Positions 37,814 through 49,493 of a stretch of DNA of 64,000 nucleotides are shown here, one piece after another. The translations under genes and the position numbers were made by a program. A model generated the notes under the pieces. That model saw nothing but the letters and a program-made list of their open reading frames with translations. It searched no databases and was not told where the DNA came from. How positions within the stretch are numbered: the first letter of the stretch is position 1; the number at the start of each line of letters is the position of its first letter. Source of the DNA: Antedon bifida (taxonomy: Eukaryota > Echinodermata > Crinoidea > Comatulida > Antedonidae). The stretch spans positions 9,496,917 to 9,560,916 of the forward strand of contig OY727101.1 of assembly GCA_963402885.1 (NCBI GenBank), written 5' to 3'.

Positions 37814-37816
37814 TAA

Positions 37817-39036
37817 CACTCTAATAATTAAAAATCTATAGTAACCCCTTCTAATAGGAATCCGGACCGAATAGTCCCAGGGCCGAATCGTCCCGCAACC
37901 CTTCTAATAGTAACCCACTTACAGTATAATGACCCACTACTCTAATAATAGTAACGCATGGGGGTTTCTATTTTAAAGTCACAAAAACTATTGACAAAAT
38001 GACATTGAAGACTGGTCGTTTATGATACAACCGTTTTAAAAATAAGGAGATAATGCATGTTTATCTCGGGGAGTGAGGGAGGATTGAGTGTTTTTGTGAG
38101 TTTATAAAATAAAGTTAGAGTTTAAACAAATTTTATTCGTATTAAATTTTATTATTTTGCTATGAGTTGCTGACCGAAAAAGTTGGGATGGGTTACTATT
38201 TTCACGTGCCTAATTTAAGATTAGTAATAGTCCGGTGGCAGGAGGGCGGGAAATCACCACCCGAAAGGGGACAAATTGCCATCTAACTTTTATAGACCAG
38301 AATTTTCCGTAGATTACGAATATAAGGTAATCGATCAGGATAGGAAGCGTTTTCGAGATATAAGGGGTCAAAGTTCAAAATTGACCAATTACAACAATGT
38401 ATTATGTATTATAACAAATTTATTGAAGCACAATTTGGTCTTTTACTAAATTTTTATGATTATAGGTGTCTATTCAATCACCTTATGACAAAAAAAATCC
38501 TTTGTGATTAAGGGTCAAATTAAGGGTGTGGTGTTTTATGTAGAGAAGGGTGTCTATTGAATGGGAAAACAATACAATTGTCTTGTTATGTAACATACAG
38601 TACAAGGAACAATACAGAACAAAAACCAGTCAATTTTTGACTAATAATATTAATTATTAAACTAATACAATTAGGATTTAATTAAAACATCTGAAAATAT
38701 ACTATATTAATGATATATATATATATATTACAATCGGTTCTACAAACAATATAACTAAATTTAATACTACAGTTTAATTGGAATTAAATTAAGATGTTTT
38801 AATTCCGATTGATTGTAGTATTTAATGTTTTAATTGGAATTAAAACATACTACAATACAATCGGAATTAACATCTTAAATACTACAGTACAATCGAAATT
38901 AAAACATGTAGTATTTAGGATGTTTTAATTTCGATTGTATTATAGTACTTAATATATTTTAATTGGAATTAAAACATATTCAGTACAATACAATCGGAAT
39001 TAAAACATGTTAAATACTACATTACAATTAAGTTAC
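37817..39036. repeat. Non-coding flank ending in an AT-rich self-complementary array
   Basis: From about 38680 to 39030 the motif AATTGGAATTAAAACAT alternates with its inverse and with ACAATCGGAATTAA at intervals of 50-70 bases. The array ends just after the stop codon of the Merlin-like gene, so it could be the decayed subterminal part of that transposon. Repeated CTAATAGTAACCC units occur near 37850-37970. Nothing coding was seen. Confidence 0.5.
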
Positions 39037-39105
39037 CTACACTCTATAATGTTGTGAAATATCTAGAAGAATGTTGGCAAATGCCTCTTCACCTGACCTA
39101 CCATA
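39037..39105 (-). pseudogene. Merlin/ISXO2-like transposase, last 22 codons
   Basis: Minus-strand frame YGRSGEEAFANILLDISQHY ending at a TAG (39037-39039). It continues directly from FMWRER at 45280, on the far side of the 6.17 kb element, sharing the ATA duplication. Together they form the usual C-terminus of ISXO2/Merlin transposases. Confidence 0.85.
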
Positions 39106-39850
39106 TAGTCCAGTCAATCTATGACAAAAAAGGGCGTAACCCAAAACAAATTGTTTCCAAACCTTTTTTGTTTGATTCTATAAGCATCTGGGAAGATCAT
39201 TTCCAAAATCTACCAAAATCGGTTCAGTGGAACATACTTTTTTTTGGTGTCAAACTATTCAGAAGACCCATATTTATATGTACTCTAATAAAACCTTTTT
39301 ACCAAAAATTACAGGAAAGCATGTTTTTGACCTTTGACTTATTTTATTGTATATTTTCGTATATTCGTATCTTAGTAACCAGTGGGCGTAGGTGAGCGTT
39401 ATTTGCGTCAAACTACTCAGAAGGTCAATGTTTATATTAGCTCTAATGGAAAAGATTCGTGTAAAACGACCGGAAGTCATTATTTTGACCTTTGACACAT
39501 ATTCATTATTTTAGATTTCTAACCACTAAGCACAACTTCGTCAATTTTGTGTCAAAAGATTCAGAAGACTCATATTTATATTCACTATAATGAAAAAGTT
39601 TTTTAAAAAATGGATGGAAACTATGTTTTTGACCTTTGACCTATTATACCAGTATCGTATCTCAATAGCCAATGGGCATAGATTAATTTTTTTATTTGTT
39701 ACATTATAGAGAAGATCTATGTTTATATTTACTCTAATGAAAACAAATGCAAATGTACAATATAACCGAATCATTATTTTGACCGTTAACATTTTCTAGT
39801 CGTGTTATGAATAAATCTCGAGTCTGAGTATAACATTTTAAATTTGTAAT
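39106..39850 (+). repeat. Left inverted arm of XPG element 1 (about 4 subrepeats)
   Basis: Subrepeats recur at steps of roughly 146-155 bases. The GACCTTTGAC core is seen near 39330, 39485 and 39631, with a degenerate one near 39781. Each unit also has TTCAGAAG, a CTCTAAT(G/A) block and an ACCGGAAG-like piece. A perfect TGACCTTTGACCT lies at 39630-39642. Confidence 0.8.
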
Positions 39851-39994
39851 AATGTGAGTAAAAATATATTATATTATAAAATCATTTTCAAAAGAAGAAA
39901 GTTCAAACCAGAGGTCACTAATTGAATATACAGCTTTCCCATTGGCTGAAAGTTATTGCCACAACAGATTTTGAATTTTATATGAAGATTTGAA

Positions 39995-42900
39995 ATGGTG
40001 AGTATTAACACTCTAACAATACATATGCAGCAAGATACAGGAATCGAAGTTGATGATACTATTCAGGACGAGCAATGTTCATCAGTTTCAGGTAGTTATT
40101 TTAAAATTTCAAATCTCGGCATAAACTAGCAAGTATATATATATATTATTTGTAAAGGTCAAACAAAAATGTTTGAATTGGTTTAACCATGGATTAAAGA
40201 ATAGAAGGATATGCATCGACGTGAGATCAAGGGTTCCTTGACTCTCGCCGACAGACCGCGGACCGCCCACAATGTTACAGTTTAATTAACCGCATGGTAA
40301 CAACGAAACGGTCGCGTGCCTAATATATTGTTTACTGCACATGTGCAACGACATTTAACCTTGTTGGCTACGCTTCTTTCGCGCGTTCTTTGGTTTCCGG
40401 TCCTTCATAGAAACTTTACTGCTACCACATAGCCTACAAATCGTTTGCAGACACAATTGGTGATTGCTCATTTTCTATCTAGAAAATAGAAAATATTGTT
40501 GCACCTATGTATTCATACATATTTGAACAGTATAATCAGTGGCGTAACGACTATGTGCGCTCACTGGCTAAACCCAGGGGCCCTGAAGCTTGGGGCCCAT
40601 GAGCAGTGCCCAAAGGAACAGGCATAAAATATGTCGAAAGTGCTAAAAACGTCCCAGGCCTCGATCTTTGAAACTTAGAGGGCCACTTAGGTTTCCTAAA
40701 CAAGTGGCTACAGGCCTCCCACTGAGTATAATTTTTATTGAAAACAGTTATTAAATTACATTGTATGTTATTGTGAAGACCCTAGTGTAGGCCTACTTCA
40801 TCAATATACCAGGTAAAAACAATACTATATTGTTATTGGCTTAGAATTGTAGATGCTATAATTGTAATTAGTATAGGTTTCTGCCGCGATTGATCTTCGC
40901 TAATGTTTTTATGACATTAAAGTAGCATTTTATGACCTGTAGTAGCCCTACATCTGAGACAATAACTATTTGTTGTCTCAGCCTACATGTAAAATTAAAA
41001 AATCAGCAAGAATACTAGGCCTAGGCCTTCTAGGCTTACTAGTAAACCATATGATTTGCCGACATTGATACTGCTAATCTTAAGTGTAGTAGATACAACA
41101 TTTAATCATGATCTATATACTCACCGTTGTCTTACTTCTTGTGTGAATAATAATAGGTACTTCGTTTGTTCGTGATTAAGTTTGCCCTGCGTGTACTTTT
41201 CAAAACGACCGCTAGGTAACGTATCGCAAACTATACATAGCGAGCCAATCCCGGATCAGGGATCGCTGTTTTCATTCAATTAGGCCCGGTGATTGGATGT
41301 GATGTGGATGACATAACCACTAGCCAATCACCAGGCACTACAATTTAAATATAATCACATCGATAATTAAGGAGATTTATGAAGAAACCACTGCTTAGCC
41401 ATATATTAAAAACACGATTGTTGTATGTGTGAACACCGGCCACGCTAACAACATACATGATCAAATGCATAATTTAATATTCTATAGATTAACGCAATTT
41501 TTAATGACAGAAGATGGCAGGCAAATAATGATAATTCAAATATAAAAATTGCATATTTTATTAATATTACCAACTACTTAAAATTACCAGTCGTAAGAAA
41601 GTGAACTTTTCGTAGTCCGATTGTGATGAAACTAAAACAGAATTGTTCAGCAATATATTTTTGTTGTCAATTAATCATCGACGCAGACATGTCAATAGAA
41701 CATTCAGACTGCGCATACGATTTCTACATGGTTACGTTTTGGTCTCAAAAAATGTAACAGTTGATTCACAGCGTTTTACAGAGGGCCGCGGTTAGAGACA
41801 CGGAGTTCAATGAGCGTGTTTGTTTGATTGGCAGCAGTGCTTTAGTATAGGCAAGCGCGTTGTAAAATCGTTTGATGTCACCGTCGATGCATATCCTTCT
41901 ATTCTTTAATCCATGGTTTAACACGTATATATTTTTTGCCATGTAATACAATGTAATAATACAAAAATATGGTTATTTCAATTTCAGTCCCCGATCGTCA
42001 TGTCATAAACAAAGTTATTCCACTTTTGACAAAATAATACTCTGGAGAGAATATTGTTAGGAACAATTTCACCATTTGATTTGCAGAACGATCAGATTAT
42101 AAGAGTTTTACAAGACAGATTTGAGGCAGACAAGAAACGGTTAGGAGAATACCGAACAGCAAACCTTTGGTTCCAGTATATGGAAATGATAGATATCCTA
42201 CGTACTTTCATCAACTAGGAAATTGGGAACTTCACCTACAATGTCTCTATGATATGCTGCCATTTTTTGCGGCGTCTGGACATAACCTGTATACCAAAAG
42301 TGGGTCCTTTCAACTCCAGTCTGCGCCGAGATCAATCATTCAATGCAAGAGTTCACTAACGTTTCGTATACTACCAGTGAACAACATAAAGAAACAACAT
42401 ATGCCATAAAGATGAAGGACCTCAGTGATGTACAAGACATATCAAGGTATCTGACACAGCGAAATCCATTCAATACAGACAGTACAAAATCACTGAGAAA
42501 CATTGCAACTGGAGTGACGGCACATATCAATGTAGACTGTGACAATGCCAAGCATGTAGGTCAACAAATTGTGCAATCAATGACAAACCAAAAGGTCGCC
42601 GACTACACATTTCGGAAAAAGAGCCAATCCATTACAATGAACTCTAAAAGCGCATTGAAGATAAAAGACGACTTGTAACTGCCGGCACAAGATGCGATAA
42701 TGTATCAGATATATTTAGATATGAGCTTTGTTCATATCCACCAGATATGATGAGGTCTGCAAATAAAGCTAGTTTAGCTGATAATTTGTGGTCAACAGCA
42801 ATCGAGGTTGCTCCAGAACCTCCTTATCAAATTCAGTAAGTCTTAGATGGAGGAGCACTACTTCATAAAATTCCATGGACAAGAGGGGCTTCATGGGGTG

Positions 42901-44031
42901 ACATTATGAGAGTATACACTAAATATGTTTCTCACAAATATGGAAAACCATATTGTTTTTGATGGGTGCGATAACTCACTAAGTACAAAAGACTGTACAC
43001 ATACAATGAGAAGTGGTGGTGGTGGTGTTGGTGTAGCTACACTTTGACCAATCTATATGACCTTACAAACCAAAAAAGAAGAATTTCTGTCAAACGTTCA
43101 AAACAAACAAAGATTCATTAACATTTTGGGAAATAGTCTTGAAAAAGAAGGTTGTACTGTTCACCACGCAGAAGCTGACGCTGACTATCTTGTGTCGAAG
43201 ATGGCTCTGTCCTGTGCAGAACAAATAGGCACGGTTGTCATCGCAGATGATACAGATATCCTGGTCCTCCTTATCCATCATGGTGGTCACGTCAAACACA
43301 ATGTATGGTTCAAGCCAAACCAAAGGAAAGAAACTAAAAAGGCGCAACGATATTGGAACTTTGCGGCAACAAGACTTGACCTTGGCAGCGATGTTTGTAA
43401 ATATATCCTATTTTGTCACACGTTCCTTGGATGTGACACGACATCACGATTTTTTGGTATTGGGAAAATCAAAGCAGTAACTAAAGTAAGAAGTGACTGT
43501 TTCTTTTCTGAACAAGCCAAAGTTTTTATGACTTGTAAGGCAAACAGACAGGAGGTAATTGCAGCGGGTAATAACGCCATTTTGTCTTTGTATGGCAGCA
43601 GCGATAATGAAAACCTAGATGAATTGAGGTTTCGTAAATTTCATGAAAAGACTACATGCAGTACTAAAGCAGTTCATCCACGTTCTTTACCCCCAACGGC
43701 ATCAGCGGCAAAGTATCATAGTCTAAGGGTGTACCAACAAGTTCAAGTTTGGCTTTGAAATGAAGAAAATGTACCTCCAGATAAATATGGATGGAAGATC
43801 AGCCAAGGCAGGATGATACCATATTTGACGGACAACCCCCCAGCACCACAAGCGCTCCTACAAATCATAAGATGCAAATGCAAAACAGGCTGCTATAATA
43901 TGAAATGCAGCTGTAGGAACAATGGATTAGATTGCTCCATGCCATGTAGTGAGTGTCGAGGTGTATGTGCAAACATTTCACTAGATGATAATGAAGATAC
44001 CGATTCTGAAGATTCAACAATGGATTTGTAA
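39995..44031 (+). pseudogene. XPG/FEN1-like nuclease gene with Cys-rich C-terminus, damaged
   Basis: A first exon-like piece (39995-40091) has a donor; the matching acceptor is at 41988, and the 1.73 kb TTAA insertion sits in this intron. Downstream sequence reads through several frames. GNWELHLQCLYDMLPFFAAS (about 42200) is followed by RNPFNTDSTKSLRNIATGV (42460s), and then the nuclease frame 43057-43758. That frame has AEADADYLVSKMA (XPG-I-like), IADDTDILVLL, and FLGCDTTSRFFGIGKIKAV, which resembles the FEN1 helix-hairpin-helix GCDY...GIGPKRA. The next frame (43813-44031) ends with a nine-cysteine CKCKTGC...CSCRNNGLDCS module like a CXC zinc finger. In-frame stops (for example after 42035 and near 42840) and frameshifts make this copy inactive. 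Structure-specific flap cleavage during transposition is an inference. Confidence 0.75.
40187..41917. mobile_element. 1.73-kb TTAA-flanked insertion inside XPG element 1
   Basis: Inverted ends share CCATGGATTAAAGAATAGAA continuing to GGATATGCATCGACG, about 35 bp in all. TTAA lies on both sides (40183-40186, 41918-41921). TTAA duplications are typical of piggyBac and Kolobok elements. No transposase frame is visible, so it is non-autonomous. It interrupts an intron of the XPG gene. A CAGTGGCGTAACGAC motif near 40540, reminiscent of hAT ends, may mark another nested fragment. Confidence 0.8.
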
Positions 44032-44149
44032 AATCAGACGATTGGTAAATATTCTCAACCAGGCCTATTTGGGTAATTATTTTATTTTTTCTGTTTTGTG
44101 TGTTTTTAGAGTAAATATAAACAGAATAATGAATAGTTAAATGTTATCT

Positions 44150-45276
44150 TGGGTGCTGATCTATGAAGAAATATAACACCAATATATAGCCCCAATTACT
44201 AAACGTTTTCTGGATAGATATCAAAGGTCAAAATAATTACTTTGCATTGACTATATACACAGACATTTTTTATTAGAGTGGATATCCTTCTGAGTTGTTT
44301 GACACAAAAAATGCTCATCTACACCCATAGTTCACAAAGATACAAATATATAAATATAATAGTTTAAAGCTTCCGGTCATTTTCTGTAAAAAAAGTTTCA
44401 TTAGAGTAAATAAATATGGTTCTTCTGAATTGTTTAACACAAAAGTTACGCTTATTGGTCACCGAGATACAAAAAATATATTTAGTGAGATATGAAATAA
44501 TGAATATATGTCAACGGTCAAAACGATGACTTCCGGTCATACCACACTTTTTCATTAGAGTGAATATAAATATAGACCTTCTAAATATTTTGACACAAAA
44601 AATGCTTATCTACGCCCATTGGTTACAAAGATATGAATATACCAATATAATAGGTCAAAGGTCAAAATAGTAGTTTCCGGTCATTTTTTGTAAAAAGTTT
44701 TATTAGAGTGGATATAAATATGGGTCTTCTGAATTGATTAACACAAAAATTACGAATTTACACCTATTGGTCACTGAGATACAACAAATATAATTAGTGA
44801 AATAATATAAAATAATGAATATATGTCAAAGGTCAAAATGATGTCTTCTGGTCATAATACACAAAACGTTTTCATTAGAGTGAATATAAACATAGTTTTT
44901 TGAGTATTTTGACACCAAAAACGCTTGTTTATGCCCAGTGGTTACCGAGATATGAATATGCCAAAATAATAGGTCAAAGGTCAAAAACATGGATTCCGGT
45001 CATTTTTGATAAAAAACTTTCATAAGAGTTAATATAAATATGGGTCTTCTGAATTGTTTGACACCAAAATTACCAAGTTCGGCCAAGCGGTTACTGAGAT
45101 ATACAAATATATAATTTGACCCCCATGACCTCTTGACCCCTTAAAAAAGTATGTTCCACTGAACCGATTTTGGTAGATTTTGGAAATGTTTCTTCCAGGA
45201 ACATATAGAATCAAATAAAAAAGGTTCGGAAACTATTGCAATTTGTTTTGGGTCTATCGGTAGATTGACTGGACTA
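44150..45276 (-). repeat. Right inverted arm of XPG element 1 (about 6-7 subrepeats)
   Basis: The arm is the inverse of the left arm but longer. GGTCAAA/TTCCGGTCA cores lie near 44224, 44372, 44516, 44656, 44826 and 44976, about 150 bases apart. Perfect AGGTCAAAGGTCA occurs at 44652-44664 and 44971-44983, with a one-mismatch copy at 44822-44834. Confidence 0.8.
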
Positions 45277-45453
45277 ATACCGCTCCCGCCACATAAATTC
45301 GTCCAAATACTCTGGTACCCACTCTCGCTTCCAGCCCCGCATTCTCTTCATCTTCAGCTTAGCCCGGTTCCAATACGACTCGATGTACTGGGTGTGCACA
45401 CCAGTGGCTGGGTCGACGAAGTGCCTGCTGTGGTTCACCATCTGATGTTCTAC
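45277..45453 (-). pseudogene. Merlin/ISXO2-like transposase, C-terminal catalytic exon, interrupted
   Basis: Minus-strand frame [20 protein letters not shown], then [10 protein letters not shown] and [11 protein letters not shown]. This is the third catalytic block of DDE_Tnp_IS1595/ISXO2-type transposases, with the likely acidic residue in HTQYIESYW. The exon starts at 45453 after an AG and follows in phase 0 on the exon ending at 56038. Its remaining 22 codons are at 39037-39105, displaced by XPG element 1. Confidence 0.85.
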
Positions 45454-45707
45454 CTTTTGTAATATAATGATATACATTTATAATTGAGAAATCAACCTTT
45501 GTATTAGAATTCAACTAAGTTTACAAACTTGACCCAGAAAGTCCAGAGGAGAGTTTGTCCAGATGTTTAAAAAGTACATTTAGTCCATTTAGCTCATAAT
45601 TAAATCCCAAAAGTAAACAGTTTATTTGACCTCTCTAACTGTTCTCATCGTAAAACAATTAGATATTGACAGTTTTAAGCAAAGATTCGACAGGGCCAAT
45701 TCATCAT

Positions 45708-46049
45708 TGTAACCTCCCCAGATAAGATCAATCACTCCCACCTAAACACCCCTGGATCAACTTAGGACCAATCGTTACCCTCACAGATGACGTAGTGACA
45801 TATGCAAATGAACCGAAGCCAATATACCCCCAAGTTTCAGAAGAGCCCAGACACACCTCACAGCCATTTCTCCAGAAGCAGACCTACACATTTCACATCT
45901 CACCGACAGCATCACCTATCCTCTGTTCCTTAGTTATAGTTGTATATTGTACAGAAGTATTATTGTATCAAGTATTATACTGAATAAACAATATATGTGT
46001 TACGACAGTCAAGCGAGTAGAGTCTTCCTTACAAGTCAGAAACCTCATA
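45708..46049 (+). mobile_element. Possible solo LTR
   Basis: The segment runs TGTAACCTCCCC to ACCTCATAACA, so it is bounded by TG and CA. It has a late AATAAA (about 45983) followed by about 60 bases, a layout typical of an LTR with U3-R-U5. No target duplication was found and no second copy is in view. It could equally be unrelated unique sequence. Confidence 0.3.
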
Positions 46050-46109
46050 ACAACACTATATTACACTGTAATAAAAAATAAATTTACGGTTATATAGCGC
46101 ATAACCCGT

Positions 46110-46850
46110 AAGAAAAAAATCTATAGAATTTCTATAACAAAATTCTATAGAAATTATATACAAATTCTATATATTTTACTATTAGATTTCGTATAGAAAC
46201 AACTTTAGAAATAACTTTAGAAATAGCTTAAGAAATAGCTTTAGAAATTCTTTAGAATATCTTTAGAAATTCTTGAGAATATCTTTAGAGTTTTTTTTTA
46301 GTTTCGTATAGAATTTCTATGGGTTTATCTATACAGTACAATTATCTTCTATATATTATTCTATATGATTCCGATAGACTTTTCAATAGAGTTGTTATAG
46401 ATTGTGTATAGATATTGTATAGAAATATCTTTAGAAATTCTTTAGAATATCTTTATACTTTCTTATAGAGTTTCTAAAGATTTCTCTGTACAGTACAGTT
46501 ATTTACTATTAGTATATATATTCTATAGAATTCCGATAGACTTTTCAATATAGTTGTTATAGATTGTTCATAGAAATTGTATAGAGATTGTTTAGAATGT
46601 CTTATATATATCTTATATAATATCTAAAGAGTTTCTAAACATTTCTCTATATACAATTCGGAACAATTCTATAATAATTCCGATGGACTTTTCGATAGAT
46701 TTCGTATAGAACCTTTATAGATATTTCATAGAAATATCGATAGAGGTTTTATAGATTTAACTTCTGACCAATTCTATGTTCTATAGAATTCTGATATATT
46801 TTCCGGAGTTGTTAATATTTGGTTTAGATAGAAATTATATACAAATGAAA
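46110..46850. repeat. AT-rich TATAGAAAT repeat arm, left
   Basis: A dense array of TTTAGAAATTCTTTAGAATA, TATAGAATT and CCGATAGACTTTTCAATA-type units, with a loose period near 190 bases. It lies just outside the 3' end of the BEN gene. A related CTATAGAT array lies at 55090-55960 on the other side of the TNP2 gene. AGCGCATA plus CCCGTA occurs near the outer edge of both arrays, in inverted orientation. They may be subterminal repeats of one transposon spanning about 46.1-56.0 kb. Confidence 0.6.
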
Positions 46851-46918
46851 TCTTTATGTTAACAACTTTTATTCAACAACAAGTCATGGAAGTAATCCAT
46901 TAACAAATCAAACATCAC

Positions 46919-48702
46919 TTAAAACATCTCGTCTTGAACTTCCATATTATCTATCCTTTCTGTTCTCCCATTAAGTTCCTTCAATTTGTTGGACAGTGAA
47001 CTTTTAATACCCCCACTGGTGCAGTTGGGGAATTTTCTGCATGACAGTTCTGAAAAGATGAAACACATGCGTTTATGAGTTTTATCGGATGAATCAATAG
47101 GACAATGTACAGACTTAAACAATTAATTATTGTGTATACCAAATATATTTAGAAATATCTCACTTAATTAGAATGAAGAATTCAATCTATAGGCCTAATT
47201 ATATTCATTGACCAAATTTACAGTCTGGATACCATACATAAAATAAACAGGGTGACAGGATATTTGAAGACAACGACAAAATAAAATTACAGGTACACCA
47301 AATCACAGGTACACCAAATCACAACATATACACATTACGCTTACATACATGATTGAAACATTATTATAAACCGTCATCAACGAAAGTTCCATTTCATTCT
47401 GTATATCAACAAATATATGACGGGATTCAAACTCGCATACAGGACGGGTATCAATAGACCACAGACAAACACACCAGATACCTTTTTTCACATTCAAGGT
47501 GAGAGTGATTATTGGACTTACCAACTATAGCACTAACTTTTGCGGGGTCTAAACTTTCCTTTTCAGTACTATTTTTTAAAGCGTTGGACTTCCGTCCTGT
47601 GAGGCTCTTTTCTATTAGCTCTTTTATGTCTGGATAAACCAATGTTAGTAACTTTCTTGCATAAGTTCCAGTTTTCACATTTGCTATAGAAATTAATTTA
47701 GCCTTTTCCACGAGGACACCCCCTCCAATGTCAATCTGTCGAATAGAAAAAAAAATGTTTGTCACTACAGTAAACATTTCAAATTAATCATTTCCTTTTT
47801 GTTTTGTCGTTATTAATCATGAGTTCAATCCGAAAGTTTTATCGAAGCACATCACATACTGATAACATTGATTCAAATCAAATGTCATTATTTAGTGTAT
47901 AATAATACGATAAAAATGAAGAATCACATGTTAAAATAAATGTTAATACACATCACATTTGTATCAAGAAACGGGTTGGATTATTTGTATAATAATTTTA
48001 TTAAAATAATTAACCTACTTTTTGCAGTGAACATATAATATATTTGATTTAGTAATCAATCATTAAATTATGGCATATATTTGTACCTTCTTTGGCTCCT
48101 TCAGCCGCATTGGTGAATCGTCAGCCAACATTCCTGGTAGTTCCTGATAATATAAACAGTTCTGTGTTTTAGCTTGATTGTATCTCATTGCAGTAAACAC
48201 GGGAGTAAACATCACTACATTGAATTCTTATTTAGACAATATAGATATTTTTTGTTATATTGTCCAGGAGTGTTTTTTGGGGGAGGCGTTTATTCTTTTG
48301 GGTGTAAAGCCTTGTCTACACTATCAAACTTTATGTGACAACAAAATGCGATGTGGCCATATATGGACACGATGATGTTATATCACTACAGAAGTTGGGC
48401 ATACCACTACCATATTTGGGCACACCACTTGTTTGTCAAACTGCTTTTATAGTTTCGACGGAGCTTACTATGGTAACATGTATAATAAAATAAATACTAG
48501 GGCGTTCATGGTTTATTACAAATGATGCGTGACCAGGGGATAGTGAAATCGCACTCTTTCCTGGCATAGCAATGGCTAGATCACACTGAGGAAATAGCAA
48601 ACGGGAAGGGTGAAGCGTTGGCGTTACCTTTTTTTCCTTCAGATAACGGCTGATCACGACTTTCTGTTACATCTTTAAGATTTGTAATCATCTTGTCGAG
48701 TT
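46919..48702 (-). CDS. BEN-domain protein, partial (4 exons found)
   Basis: Exons 48628-48702, 48087-48133 (or to 48143), 47522-47735 and 46919-47049 join in frame and end at a TAA. The main exon gives IDIGGGVLVEKAKLISIANV, then YARKLLTLVYPDIKELIEKS and LDPAKVSAIV. The last exon adds ELSCRKFP and IKSSLSNKLKEL. This is the pattern of the BEN domain, an alpha-helical DNA- or protein-binding module found in chromatin factors, some viruses and mobile elements. The 5' exon was not found; it should lie between 48.7 and 49.2 kb, and a minus-strand ATG in GGAGATGGCGCC near 49100 is one candidate. The gene faces away from the TNP2 transposase with a short shared upstream region, so it is probably the second gene of that transposon. 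Confidence 0.75.
48303..48475. mobile_element. Small MITE with GTCTACACT ends, copy 2
   Basis: Starts CCTTGTCTACACTATCAAAC and contains GGCCATATATGGACACGATG, matching the copy at 22926-23046. The right end is diverged (GTTTGTCAAACTGC, then TAGTTTCGACGGAGCTT). It lies in an intron of the BEN gene. Confidence 0.65.
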
Positions 48703-49493
48703 CTGAAAATATCAATAACCATTGTAATGACATTAAAGGTGAAATATATACATCAATAATTATTAACCAATAATCATTGTAATTAAATTTAAGGTGAAAT
48801 ATATACAGTACATTATACTGTATATAAAACCAATGGCAAATTACAATGCTATGGGTACCAGCTGGATCTCAATAGAGGATACAAAAAAAACTAGATTTGA
48901 ACTCGTCACTACGGACGAGTTAGGTTATCCTCACGACAAACTCCACGTGCACGTCATACGTTAGAATAAGGCGCACAGAAAAAAATGTTAGTGCGCTCTC
49001 TATTTTGTGTCACATCTAAGTATATACAGTATACACTATATACGGCATACGTACTGCATACAGTGCAGAATAGGTGAAAATAAGTGACCGAAGGCGCCAT
49101 CTCCCGCCGAAATATCCCCAAAAAGTAGTCGTCGTATTAATATCAAAGATAGGCCTAGTATAGTATCTTTTTGGTATTATAATAAACCGTGCGTACCGTT
49201 ACAACAAAAGACCCGACTAAATAATAAATAAAAGAAAAAATGTCTATCTCCAGGGCGAAAATAAAAAAGCGGAGATTATCTTTCAGTTCTTCAAAATTTG
49301 ATTATGCTAGTACTAGGCCTAGGTCTACTAGTAGTTGTAGTAGTAATAACGATTCTATAATACTAGGTCTAGGCCTAGGCCGAGGAGGAGGAAGAGGATC
49401 TGACACAGGCCTAGGAGGCCCACCCCTAGCCCTTATTGGCAGTAGTCGGCCGGCAGTCAGCTCACTCGCAGTCAAGTTTAGACTTATGCTGGT

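Larger units (their letters stand above)
39106..45276 (+). mobile_element. 6.17-kb XPG-nuclease DNA transposon, ATA target duplication
   Basis: The termini TAGTCCAGTCAATCTA (39106-39121, one base differing) and its inverse, ending at 45276, are flanked by ATA on both sides (39103-39105, 45277-45279). Removing the element rejoins the last exon of a Merlin-like transposase in frame, so the boundaries are well supported. Inside is a plus-strand XPG/FEN1-like gene with a cysteine-rich end. The long arms consist of about 150-bp subrepeats. Three-bp duplications and an XPG nuclease fit the Academ superfamily (the XPG-bearing AcademX lineage); that assignment is an inference. A sister element lies at 50618-54297. 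Confidence 0.85.

Noticed and set aside
43090-43347. Minus-strand open frame within the XPG-like gene
   Set aside because: Antisense to the well-supported nuclease frame.
49240-49490. Glycine/leucine-rich N-terminus for TNP2 transposase 1
   Set aside because: Mostly the translation of TAGGCCTA-type repeats; no family similarity, and a frame change before the real transposase text.
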